A stretch of DNA of 64,000 nucleotides from JAXDMK01 sp963765955 (lineage in GTDB: Bacteria > Actinomycetota > Acidimicrobiia > Acidimicrobiales > AC-14): contig CAVXYA010000011.1 in NCBI GenBank assembly GCA_963765955.1, positions 186,001 through 250,000 on the forward strand, read 5' to 3'. Positions 38,028 to 47,135 of the stretch are shown one piece after another. The first letter of the stretch is position 1, and the number at the start of each line of letters is the position of its first letter. The notes under the pieces were generated by a model. The model worked only from the letters and a program-made list of their open reading frames with translations, searched no databases and was not told where the DNA came from. The position numbers and the translations under genes are program-made.

Positions 38028-40142
38028 ATGAACGGTTGGCGGGCCCGCCAGGTCCGAGCCGCCCTCGCCTCGTGTGGCGGACGCCGGGGCCCCCGTGCCC
38101 TGGGTCCCCGTGCCTTGGGTCCCCGTGCCTTGGGCCCCCGTGCTTTGGGCCTTGTCCTGGCGGTGGGCCTGTCGGCCGCCACCTTTGCCTTCGCCTCGGT
38201 CCAGATCTACGGCGGCAACGCCCAGGCGGCCACGCCGAATCTCACGACGGTGGCGTCACCCGACACCGAGATCGGCCGCTCGATCTTCGACAACGCCAAC
38301 CTCATGGGGGGCGCCGCCCCCACGGGCTCCATCCTGTTCAACCTGTACGGGCCCGGCGACACCACCTGCTCGACGTCGATCTTCAACTCCACGGTGCCCG
38401 TCACCGGCGCCGGCTCCTACAACTCGGCGTCCTTCGCCACCAGCCAGGCGGGCACGTACCAGTGGACCGCGGCCTACAGCGGGGACGTCAACAACGACGC
38501 CGTCAGCACCATATGCAACGATCCGGCCGAGGACGTGATCGTGGGCAAGGCGAACACCGTGCTCACCACGAACGCCTCTGCGCCGGTCGCCGTCGGCGGC
38601 GGCCCGATCTTCGATACCGCCCACCTCAACGGGGGGTTCAACCCCACCGGCACCATCACCTTCGAGCTGTCGGGGCCGGCCGACACCATCTGCTCGGCGG
38701 ATCCGGTGTTCACCGACACGGTCACGGTGAACGGCAACGGCGACTACCAGTCTGCCGGGTACTCGCCCACCGCGCCCGGCCTCTACAAGTGGCGGGCCCG
38801 TTACGACGGCGACACCAACAACCTGGGTGACGGGCCCACCTCCTGCCTCGACCCCCTCGAGTCCGTGCTCGTCGCTGGTGGCTTGCTGACGCCCACGCTC
38901 ACAACCGTGGCGTCGCCGTCGGTGGCGGCGGGCGGGCAGGTCAACGACACGGCCACCCTGGGCGGCGGCCTGGTTCCCACCGGCACCATCACGTTCAACC
39001 TGTACGGCCCCGACGACGCCACGTGCGCGGGCCCGCTCGCCGGCACCTCGACCGTCCCGGTGGCAGGCAACGGGACGTACCAGTCGAGCGACATCACCGT
39101 CGCCGATCCCGGCACCTACCGCTTCGTCGCCTCCTACTCCGGCGACCTCGCCCACAACCCGGCGACGACGGCGTGCAACGACCCGGCCGAGTCGGTGGTC
39201 GTGACGGCCGGCCCCGGCTCCACCACCTCGACGTCGACGAGCACGACGACACCGGGCAGCACGACCTCGACCACGGGCACCACCCCCACCAGCTCGACGT
39301 CGACGAGCACCACCACTGCCCCCTCCACCACCTCCACCACCAGCCCGACGTCGACGAGCACCACCAGCACCACCGCCCCGACGGGCTCGACGTCCACGAC
39401 GCAGCCGACCGGATCCACGACGTCCACCACGCAGCCGACCGGGTCCACGACGTCCACCAGCACGACGGCGCCCGGCGGGTCCACCTCGACGTCCACGTCG
39501 AGCACCACTGCGCCCGGTGGCTCGACCACCTCGACCATGGCGCCGGGCGGGTCGACCTCCACCACGTCGGGCGGCGGCTCGACCACGACGACGTCGACCA
39601 CCTCCACCACCACGACGGTCCCCCCGGTGCCGTCGGGCACCACCACCGTGCCGCTGCGGCAGCCCACCGTCGGCGTCACGCCATCGAGCGTGGCCCCCGG
39701 TCAGAACGTGACCGTCTTCGGGAGCGGGTTCCCCGCCAACAGCCCGCTCGACGTCCTGCTGTTCAGCACCCCCGTGCTGCTGGGCACGACCACGGCCGAC
39801 GCCTCGGGCAACTTCCGGACGGTCGTCACCATCCCGCCGGGCACGGAGCCGGGCGTGCACCGCATCGTGGTCGCGGTGCGGGGTGGCACGGTGCAGGCCG
39901 AGACCACCCTGACGGTGATCTCGGCCGGCATCGCGGTACGGGCTGCCCCGAACTCAGTCGCCCCCGTCGCCGCCGCCCCCCGCCAACAGCTGTCCCGCAC
40001 CGGTTCCGACCCCTTGCCGGCGCGGTTCGCCGGCGGCCTGTTGGTGGTAGGTCTCCTGATGGTGGGCGGGGCCCGACTCGGCGGGGCCGGGCGTTTTCCG
40101 TCCCGATGGAGCGCATTTTTCCAACACCCTCCAACAGGATGA
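38028..40142 (+). CDS. Surface protein: three Ig-like domains, Thr/Ser stalk, LSRTG anchor
   Basis: 704 residues. The N-terminus contains four RALGP repeats before a signal helix (LGLVLAVGLSAATFAFASVQ). Three Ig-like domains follow (about residues 70-175, 176-285, 286-390), each with PTG-I-F-L and YSGD or YDGD strands and conserved Cys pairs. Then a stalk of about 150 residues is almost purely Thr/Ser with Pro/Gly, probably O-glycosylated. A domain with TPSSVAPGQNVTVFGSGFPANSPLDV (positions 39,677-39,756) resembles an IPT/TIG or similar fold. The end is QQLSRTG, a membrane helix (FAGGLLVVGLLMVGGARLGG) and a short basic tail: a sortase-type signal with Ser at the second place. Confidence 0.85.
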   Translation: MNGWRARQVRAALASCGGRRGPRALGPRALGPRALGPRALGLVLAVGLSAATFAFASVQIYGGNAQAATPNLTTVASPDTEIGRSIFDNANLMGGAAPTGSILFNLYGPGDTTCSTSIFNSTVPVTGAGSYNSASFATSQAGTYQWTAAYSGDVNNDAVSTICNDPAEDVIVGKANTVLTTNASAPVAVGGGPIFDTAHLNGGFNPTGTITFELSGPADTICSADPVFTDTVTVNGNGDYQSAGYSPTAPGLYKWRARYDGDTNNLGDGPTSCLDPLESVLVAGGLLTPTLTTVASPSVAAGGQVNDTATLGGGLVPTGTITFNLYGPDDATCAGPLAGTSTVPVAGNGTYQSSDITVADPGTYRFVASYSGDLAHNPATTACNDPAESVVVTAGPGSTTSTSTSTTTPGSTTSTTGTTPTSSTSTSTTTAPSTTSTTSPTSTSTTSTTAPTGSTSTTQPTGSTTSTTQPTGSTTSTSTTAPGGSTSTSTSSTTAPGGSTTSTMAPGGSTSTTSGGGSTTTTSTTSTTTTVPPVPSGTTTVPLRQPTVGVTPSSVAPGQNVTVFGSGFPANSPLDVLLFSTPVLLGTTTADASGNFRTVVTIPPGTEPGVHRIVVAVRGGTVQAETTLTVISAGIAVRAAPNSVAPVAAAPRQQLSRTGSDPLPARFAGGLLVVGLLMVGGARLGGAGRFPSRWSAFFQHPPTG
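38084..38152 (+). repeat. Tandem 15-bp repeat in the signal-peptide region
   Basis: Four copies of a GGGTCCCCGTGCCTT-like unit encode repeated GPRAL. It lengthens the basic n-region of the signal peptide. Confidence 0.75.
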
Positions 40143-40430
40143 CCCGTTCCATCGCCCGGTTCGGGCGCCTTGCGGGTGTGTTGGAGTCGGTACGGGTTCC
40201 AACTCAAACAGTCGCCGGGGGACACGATTCATTTGTTGGAACGCCGCAATCAATATGCGGGCAACTCGAGGGTCGATCTAGGCCATGAGCAGGGATTCAA
40301 CGCGTAACGGTGCTCTGCTAATGTCCCCACATCGACCCTCGACATGTGGGCCAATGATCTCTAAAATCACCGATTCGAGCCACCGCTCGTTCGATCTGTT
40401 CGTGCAGCTTCGAGAGACGGAGCTAGCGCC
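40143..40430 (+). promoter_or_regulatory. Intergenic leader with a 12-bp inverted repeat
   Basis: This 288-bp gap is lower in GC than its surroundings. TCGAGGGTCGAT (40266-40277) pairs perfectly with ATCGACCCTCGA (40331-40342). A second hairpin, CCCACAT (40326-40332) with ATGTGGG (40344-40350), overlaps the 3' arm, so both cannot form at once. GTTGGA/TCCAAC motifs recur at 40119-40241. ACGGAG (40417-40422) serves GTG 40431. Confidence 0.5.
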
Positions 40431-43400
40431 GTGCGTGGCTGGGGAGTGTGGAACATGACGTGGGGCACCGCTGACGGAGTGCTACGGCAAGGGATCCGGC
40501 GGCGATTCGCACCGGGTCGGAGAGCGTCGTCGTGGGGGATCCTGTCCCTGCTGTGCGCGATCGTCGCCACCCTCATCGTGGGCGTGGTCTCGCCGGCCAG
40601 CGCCGGCGTCGGCCTCGGCGTCACACCGAACTTCCCGGGGCCGGTCGTGGTCGGGCAGCAGGACGTCCCCGCCACCCTCCAGATCGTGAACAACGCCGAT
40701 GGCGCCGACGCACTCGACCCGATCGACGTCACGAGCATCACCCTCGTCCCGTCCTGCGGCTCACCCTTCCCGGCCGGCCCCGGCGACTGCCCCATCCCTG
40801 ACCCGAACGTGCTCGCTTTGTCCGCGACCGGCGTCGGCGAGGGCGGCACCGCCTGCGACGGCATCGTCTTCGACATCGTCCTCATCGATCCCGTCCAGGG
40901 CAAGTACTCGTTCACGCCCCAGACCCCGTTCCAGCTCGACGTGCCCGGCTCGCCCGGCGACACCTGCCGGATCATCTTCACCTACGACGTCCTCCGGCGG
41001 CCGCTCCTCGACTCCCAGCCCGGCATCGGGGGGATTCAGACGTCGCAGATCGGTTTCGCCACCGCCATCAACCCCGTCACCAACCAGCCCGGGTTCGGCG
41101 GCGGCTCGTCGAGCGTCACCGTGCTCGCGGCCCAGGTCAGCATCGTCACCTTCGCCACGCCCGCCCCCCCGCTCACCGCCCCGCTCGGCACCCCCATCTC
41201 CGACACCGCCACCGTCACCGGGGTCGCCGGCGGGCCCACCCCGACGGGCACGGTCGTCTTCAACGCCTACGGGCCCGACGACGCCACCTGCGCCGGTGCG
41301 CCGGCCTTCACCAGCGCGGCCATACCGCTCGTGGCCGGGGTACCCCCCACGGCGTCGGCCAACTCGGGACCGTTCGTGCCGGGGGCCCCCGGCACCTACC
41401 GGTGGACGGCAGAGTTCATCCCGGGCGACGGCAACTACGACCCCGCCGAGACCGCCTGCAACGACCCCAACGAGAGCTCGGTGGTGACGGCCGCCACCAT
41501 CACCACCCAAGCCACGCCCACGGTCACCATCGGCAGCCCCATCGTTGACAACGCCACCATCACCGGTACCCCCGGTGGCCCCTCGCCCACCGGCACCGTC
41601 ACGTTCACCCTCTTCGGCCCGGACGACCTCCTCTGTACCGGCGCACCGGTGTTCAACAGCGGGGCCCAGCCGGTGACACCCGGGGCACCACCTGTCTCTA
41701 CCGCGACCTCGGGGCCGTTCGTTCCCACCCTCCCCGGCACCTACCGCTGGATCGCGGCCTACAGCGGCGACGGGGCCTACCCGCCGGTCACCAGCATCTG
41801 CAACGACGCCAACGAGACAACGGTGGTCCTCCAGGCGACCCCGACGATCGTCACCTTCGCCACGCCCGGACCCGTCGTCATCGGCAGCCCCATCAGCGAC
41901 ACGGCCACGGTCACCGGCCTTCCCGACACCGCTCCCGTCCCCACCGGCACCGTCACCTTCACCGCCTTCGGCCCCGACAACGCCACCTGCACCGGCCCGG
42001 CGGCCTTCACCAGCGCGGCCATCCCGCTCGTACCGGGCCCGGCCGGGCCGCCCCAGGACGCCACTGCCGCCTCCGGCCCATTCGTGCCCACCCTCCCCGG
42101 TACCTACCGGTGGATCGCGTTCTTCGACAGCGGCGACCTCAACTACCCGGATGCCACCACCCTCTGCAACGATCCCAACGAGGCGTCAGTGGTCACCCAG
42201 GCGCCTCCGACCATCGTCACCAACGCCACCCCCAACGTCACCCTCACCGAGTCGATCACCGACACGGCCACCGTCAGCGGCCCGGTGGGAGCCCCCGTCC
42301 CCACCGGCACCGTCACCTTCACCGTCTTCGGGCCCGACGACGCCACCTGCACCGGCCCGGTGGTCTTCACCAGCGCCAACCGCCCGCTCGTGCCGGGACC
42401 GGCCGCACCGCCCCCCGACGCCACTGCCACCTCCGAGCCCTTCACCCCGCTAGCCCCGGGCACCTACCGGTGGATCGCGTTCTTCGACAGCGGCGACCTC
42501 AACTACCCGGATGCCACCAGCCTCTGCAACGACGCCAACGAGACGTCGGTCGTGGCGGCCACGCCGACCATCCAGGTCGACAAGACGGCCGACCCCCTGA
42601 GCCGTCCCGAGCCCGGCGGCACGTTCACCTTCAACGTGGTCGTCACCAACACCAGCCCCCAGGTCCTGACGATCCAGACGCTCACCGACGACATCTACGG
42701 CAACATCGCCACCCAGGGCACCTGCACCACCGCCGTCGGCACGGTGCTCCAGCCCAGCCCCGGACCGGGCAACACCTACTCGTGCTCGTTCACCGGACCC
42801 TTCAACGGCAACGCCGGTGCCTCCCAGACCGACACGGTGACGGTGACGGCCACCAACCCCACCGGCATCGTGGTCACCGACAACGACGACGCGGTGGTCA
42901 CCCTCACTCCCGTCCCGCCCGAGATCAACATCGTCAAGGACGTCACGCCCGCGAGTCGCACCGAGCCGGGCGGCGACTTCACCTACACCATCACCGTCAC
43001 CAACCCCGGCACCGTCGAGGCGGTGACGATCACGTCGCTCACCGACAGCGTCTACGGCGACCTGTCGACCCGGGGCACCTGCACCACCGCCATCGGCACC
43101 GTGCTGGCGACCAACGGCGGCACCTACACGTGCTCGTTCACTGCCCCCTTCAACGGTGCCGCCGGCGCTTCGCTCACCGACATCGCCACCGTCAACGGTG
43201 TCGACGACGACGGACAGACGGTCACCGACAGCGACGACGCCGTCGTCACCATCACCCCGCTGCCGACGATCAACGTCGACAAGACCGTGACTCCCGCCAG
43301 CCGGCCCGAGCCCGGTGGCGACTTCACCTACACCGTCGTCGTCACCAACACCAGCGCCGAGGTCCTCACCATCCAGACGCTCACCGACGACGTCTACGGC

Positions 43401-46400
43401 GACCTGTCCACCCGCGGCACCTGCACCACCGCCATCGGCACCGTGCTGCAGCCCACGCCCGGACCGGGCAACACCTACACCTGTACTTTCACCGCCCCCT
43501 TCATGGGGAACGCGGGCGAGTTCGAGGTCGACACGGTCACGGTGACGGCCACCAACCCCACCGGTAGCGTGGTCACCGACACCGACGACGCCAGGGTTGA
43601 CATCACTCCCGTCCCGCCCGTGATCAACATCGTCAAGGACGCGACGCCCCTGAGCCGCACCGAGCCCGGCGGCGACTTCACCTACAACATCACCGTCACC
43701 AACCCCGGCACGCTCGAGGCGGTGACGATCACGTCGCTCACCGACAGCGTCTACGGCGACCTGTCGACCCGGGGCACCTGCACCACCGCCATCGGCACCG
43801 TGCTGGCGACGAACGGCGGCACCTACACCTGCTCGTTCACCGCCCCCTTCACCGGTGCCGCCGGCGCTTCGCTCACCGACATCGCCACGGTGGTCGGCGT
43901 CGACGACGACGGCCAGACGGCCACCGACAGCGACGACGCCGTCGTCACCATCACCCCGCTGCCGACGATCAACGTCGACAAGACGGCCGACCCCCTCACC
44001 CGGCCCGAGCCCGGCGGTGACTTCACGTTCAACGTCGTCGTCACCAACACCAGCTCCGAGGTCCTCACCATCCAGACGCTCACCGACGACGTCTACGGCG
44101 ACCTGTCCACCCGGGGCACCTGCACCACCGCCATCGGCACCGTGCTCCAGCCCAGCCCCGGCCCGGGCAACACCTACTCGTGTGCGTTCACCGCCCCCTT
44201 CACCGGTAGCGAGGGTGACTTCCAGGTGGACACGGTCACGGTGACGGCCACCAACCCCACCGGCAGCGTGGTCACCGACACCGACGACGCCCGGGTCGAC
44301 ATCACCGGCATGCCGCCGCTGATCAACATCGTCAAGGACGCCACCCCCCTGACCCGGCCCGAGCCCGGCGGCGACTTCACCTACAACATCACTGTCACCA
44401 ACCCCGGCACCCTCGAGGCGGTGACGATCACGTCGCTCACCGACAGCGTCTACGGCGATCTGTCGACCCGGGGCACCTGCACCACCGCCATCGGCACCGT
44501 GCTGGCGATCAATGGCGGGTCCTACACCTGCTCATTCACCGCCCCCTTCACGGGCAACGCCGGCGACAGCCTCACCGACGTCGCCACCGTCGTCGGTGAG
44601 GACGACGACGGCACCCAGGTCACCGACAGCGACGACGCTGTCGTCACCCTCACCGACAACCTGCCCATCATCTCGGTCGACAAGACGGCGACGCCCGCGT
44701 CGCTGCCCGAGCCGGGTGGGACGTTCACCTTCAACGTGGTCGTCACCAACCTGAGCAGCGAGCCGGTGACGATCCAGACCCTCACCGACAACATCTACGG
44801 CAACATCGCCACCCAGGGCACCTGCACCACGGCCGTCGGCACCGTACTGGCCGCATCCCCCGGACCGGGCAACACCTACTCCTGCTCCTTCACCGGGCCG
44901 TTCACCGGCAACGCCGGCGACAGCCAGACCGACATCGTCACGGCCACCGCCACCGACGACGACGGCAACCCGGCCAGCGACACCGACGACGCCATCGTCA
45001 CCATCACCAACGTCAATCCCGCCATCCTGGTGGAGAAGTCGGCCACCCCCAGCAGCCGGCCCGAGCCGGGCGGCCAGTTCACCTTCAGCGTGGTCGTGAG
45101 CAACACCGGGCCCGAGGCCCTCACCATCACGTCGCTCACCGACAACATCTACGGCAACATCGCCACCCAGGGCACCTGCACCACCGCCATCGGCACCGTC
45201 CTGCAGCCGGGCGGCACCTACAGCTGCTCGTTCACCGGGCCGTTCACCGGCGCCGCCGGGGCGTCGCAGACCGACATCGTCACCGTCATCGGCGTCGACG
45301 ACGACGGCACCCAGGTCACCGACAGCGACGACGCCACCGTCACCATCACCGGCGTGCCGCCGACGGTGACGATCGTCAAGACGCCGAGCCCGGCCAGCCT
45401 GCCCGAGCCCGGCGGCCAGTTCACCTTCAACTTCGTGGTCACCAACACCAGCGCCGACGAGACCGTCACCATCACGTCGCTCACCGACGACATCTACGGC
45501 AACCTCAACGGCCGGGGTACCTGTGCCACGGGCGCGGTCCTGCCCCCGGGCGGCACCTACAGCTGCTCGTTCACGGTGACCTTCAACGGCAACGCGGGCG
45601 CCACCCAGCGCGACGTGGCCACGGTCCGAGTGGTCGACGACGACGGCGAGCAGGCGGTCGACGACGACGACGCCATCATCACCATCACCGACGTCCCGCC
45701 CGTCATCACCGTCGTCAAGACGGCCACCCCGCTGGTGCGCAACGAGCCCGGTGGCAGCTTCACCTTCGACGTGCTGATCACCAACGTCGGCACCGAGACG
45801 GTCACCATCGACACACTGACCGACAACGTCTACGGCAACCTCAACGGCCGGGGTACCTGCGCCATCGGCGCCGTCCTGCCGCCGGGGGGCACCTACCGGT
45901 GCTCCTTCAACGGTGACTTCTTCGGCAACGCCGGTGCCAGCCAGACCGACATCGTCACCGCCTCCGGAGTCGACAACGACGGGTCCCGCACCACCGCCCG
46001 TGACGACGCCATCGTGCGCCTGGTCGACGTGCCCCCGACGGTCACCGTCCTCAAGGACGCCGACCCCATCAGCCGGCCCGAGCCCGGTGGTCCCTTCACC
46101 TTCACCGTCACCATCACCAACACCAGCTTCGAGCCGGTGACGGTGGTGTCGATCATCGACGACGTCTACGGCGACCTCAACGGGCGGGGCACGTGTGCCG
46201 TCGGCGCCGTCCTCCAGCCGGGCGCCTTCTACCGCTGTCAGTTCACTGTCGAGTTCCGAGGGCCGGGCGGGAGCAGCCAGGTCGACATCGTCACCGCCGT
46301 GGTGGAGGACAACGACCGCACCCGGGCCAGCGACAGTGACGACGCCCGCATCTCCATCACGCCGGTGGCCACGCCGATCGTGGTCCAGCCGCCTCAGCAG

Positions 46401-47093
46401 CTGCCCCGTACGGGCGGCGACAGTGGCGGCCCGACCCGCCTGGCCATGGCCCTGCTCCTGGCCGGTCTGATGATGATGGGGGCCACCGTGCGGTCGCGCC
46501 GGCCGGGCCTGGCGATGGCCGCCATCGGCACCACCGCCGACCGGTTCTCGTCGGCCTTCGGGTCCACCGCCGCCTGGTTCACCGCTCCGCCCGCCGAGCC
46601 CGGCCTCCGCCGGATCTTCGACGGCATGGGTGAGTCCCTGCGCCAAATGCGGCCCGTCGCCGATCCCACCGACACCTTCGACGACACCGACGACGCCCTC
46701 TACACCGACGACACCGAACCGGACGACACCGAACCGGACGACACCGACCCGCCCGAAGGCCCGCCCACCGCGGGTCCGCCTTCCGGTGGCCCGTCGTCCG
46801 GTGGCGGCGGCGGCGGTGGTGGGACGCCACCGTCGAACGGTGGACCTTCCGGCGGGGGGTCGGGTTCGGCGGTCGCGCCCGCTCCGGTCGAGCGTCCTAC
46901 GGAGGCCGAATGGTCGGCGGTGGTCGCGCCTCCCGTCGAGCCGCCCACGGAGGCTGAATGGTCGGCGGCAGTCGTCGCCCCGGCGCCCGCCCCCCGGGTG
47001 ATCCATCGTCAGGACTCTTTGCCGCCGGCTCCCCCCGAGCCGGTGTGGACCCCGAAGCCGCAGCCTACGGAGCGGTACACCCGGCTGATCTGA
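40431..47093 (+). CDS. Large surface protein: Ig-like and DUF11-like repeats, LPRTG, long tail
   Basis: 2,220 residues. GTG 40431 (ACGGAG, spacer 8) or ATG 40455 (GGGGAG, spacer 8) are both good starts before a signal peptide (WGILSLLCAIVATLIVGVVSPASA). An N-terminal beta-rich domain (about residues 45-235, with Cys pairs) is followed by four Ig-like repeats of the PTGT-F...GTYRW type, then eleven repeats of about 110-125 residues, each starting VDKTADPLSRPEPGG or similar and containing TDDVYGDLSTRGTC and DTDDA motifs, as in DUF11-like stalk domains. LPRTG and a membrane helix (LAMALLLAGLMMMGATV) follow. Unusually, about 200 further residues come after the helix: an acidic DDTEPDDTEP run, a Gly/Pro stretch and two PTEAEWSA repeats. 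Confidence 0.85.
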   Translation: MRGWGVWNMTWGTADGVLRQGIRRRFAPGRRASSWGILSLLCAIVATLIVGVVSPASAGVGLGVTPNFPGPVVVGQQDVPATLQIVNNADGADALDPIDVTSITLVPSCGSPFPAGPGDCPIPDPNVLALSATGVGEGGTACDGIVFDIVLIDPVQGKYSFTPQTPFQLDVPGSPGDTCRIIFTYDVLRRPLLDSQPGIGGIQTSQIGFATAINPVTNQPGFGGGSSSVTVLAAQVSIVTFATPAPPLTAPLGTPISDTATVTGVAGGPTPTGTVVFNAYGPDDATCAGAPAFTSAAIPLVAGVPPTASANSGPFVPGAPGTYRWTAEFIPGDGNYDPAETACNDPNESSVVTAATITTQATPTVTIGSPIVDNATITGTPGGPSPTGTVTFTLFGPDDLLCTGAPVFNSGAQPVTPGAPPVSTATSGPFVPTLPGTYRWIAAYSGDGAYPPVTSICNDANETTVVLQATPTIVTFATPGPVVIGSPISDTATVTGLPDTAPVPTGTVTFTAFGPDNATCTGPAAFTSAAIPLVPGPAGPPQDATAASGPFVPTLPGTYRWIAFFDSGDLNYPDATTLCNDPNEASVVTQAPPTIVTNATPNVTLTESITDTATVSGPVGAPVPTGTVTFTVFGPDDATCTGPVVFTSANRPLVPGPAAPPPDATATSEPFTPLAPGTYRWIAFFDSGDLNYPDATSLCNDANETSVVAATPTIQVDKTADPLSRPEPGGTFTFNVVVTNTSPQVLTIQTLTDDIYGNIATQGTCTTAVGTVLQPSPGPGNTYSCSFTGPFNGNAGASQTDTVTVTATNPTGIVVTDNDDAVVTLTPVPPEINIVKDVTPASRTEPGGDFTYTITVTNPGTVEAVTITSLTDSVYGDLSTRGTCTTAIGTVLATNGGTYTCSFTAPFNGAAGASLTDIATVNGVDDDGQTVTDSDDAVVTITPLPTINVDKTVTPASRPEPGGDFTYTVVVTNTSAEVLTIQTLTDDVYGDLSTRGTCTTAIGTVLQPTPGPGNTYTCTFTAPFMGNAGEFEVDTVTVTATNPTGSVVTDTDDARVDITPVPPVINIVKDATPLSRTEPGGDFTYNITVTNPGTLEAVTITSLTDSVYGDLSTRGTCTTAIGTVLATNGGTYTCSFTAPFTGAAGASLTDIATVVGVDDDGQTATDSDDAVVTITPLPTINVDKTADPLTRPEPGGDFTFNVVVTNTSSEVLTIQTLTDDVYGDLSTRGTCTTAIGTVLQPSPGPGNTYSCAFTAPFTGSEGDFQVDTVTVTATNPTGSVVTDTDDARVDITGMPPLINIVKDATPLTRPEPGGDFTYNITVTNPGTLEAVTITSLTDSVYGDLSTRGTCTTAIGTVLAINGGSYTCSFTAPFTGNAGDSLTDVATVVGEDDDGTQVTDSDDAVVTLTDNLPIISVDKTATPASLPEPGGTFTFNVVVTNLSSEPVTIQTLTDNIYGNIATQGTCTTAVGTVLAASPGPGNTYSCSFTGPFTGNAGDSQTDIVTATATDDDGNPASDTDDAIVTITNVNPAILVEKSATPSSRPEPGGQFTFSVVVSNTGPEALTITSLTDNIYGNIATQGTCTTAIGTVLQPGGTYSCSFTGPFTGAAGASQTDIVTVIGVDDDGTQVTDSDDATVTITGVPPTVTIVKTPSPASLPEPGGQFTFNFVVTNTSADETVTITSLTDDIYGNLNGRGTCATGAVLPPGGTYSCSFTVTFNGNAGATQRDVATVRVVDDDGEQAVDDDDAIITITDVPPVITVVKTATPLVRNEPGGSFTFDVLITNVGTETVTIDTLTDNVYGNLNGRGTCAIGAVLPPGGTYRCSFNGDFFGNAGASQTDIVTASGVDNDGSRTTARDDAIVRLVDVPPTVTVLKDADPISRPEPGGPFTFTVTITNTSFEPVTVVSIIDDVYGDLNGRGTCAVGAVLQPGAFYRCQFTVEFRGPGGSSQVDIVTAVVEDNDRTRASDSDDARISITPVATPIVVQPPQQLPRTGGDSGGPTRLAMALLLAGLMMMGATVRSRRPGLAMAAIGTTADRFSSAFGSTAAWFTAPPAEPGLRRIFDGMGESLRQMRPVADPTDTFDDTDDALYTDDTEPDDTEPDDTDPPEGPPTAGPPSGGPSSGGGGGGGGTPPSNGGPSGGGSGSAVAPAPVERPTEAEWSAVVAPPVEPPTEAEWSAAVVAPAPAPRVIHRQDSLPPAPPEPVWTPKPQPTERYTRLI
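42570..46365 (+). repeat. Eleven DUF11-like tandem repeats
   Basis: Repeat starts are marked by K-[AT]-x-P-x-x-R-x-EPGG. Repeats 2, 4 and 6 are most alike, as are 1, 3 and 5, so a two-repeat unit was probably duplicated. The last four (from about 45,000) are more diverged. Confidence 0.85.
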
Positions 47094-47099
47094 TTTTGG

Positions 47100-47127
47100 T
47101 GGTGGGTCGGGACGTGCCGGCCCACCA
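47100..47127. terminator. Bidirectional terminator between convergent genes
   Basis: TGGTGGGTCGG and CCGGCCCACCA form an 11-bp stem with one G-T pair and a GACGTG loop. It lies between the stop at 47093 (+) and the stop at 47136 (-); TTTT precedes it on the plus strand. Confidence 0.65.
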
Positions 47128-47135
47128 TCGACTCG

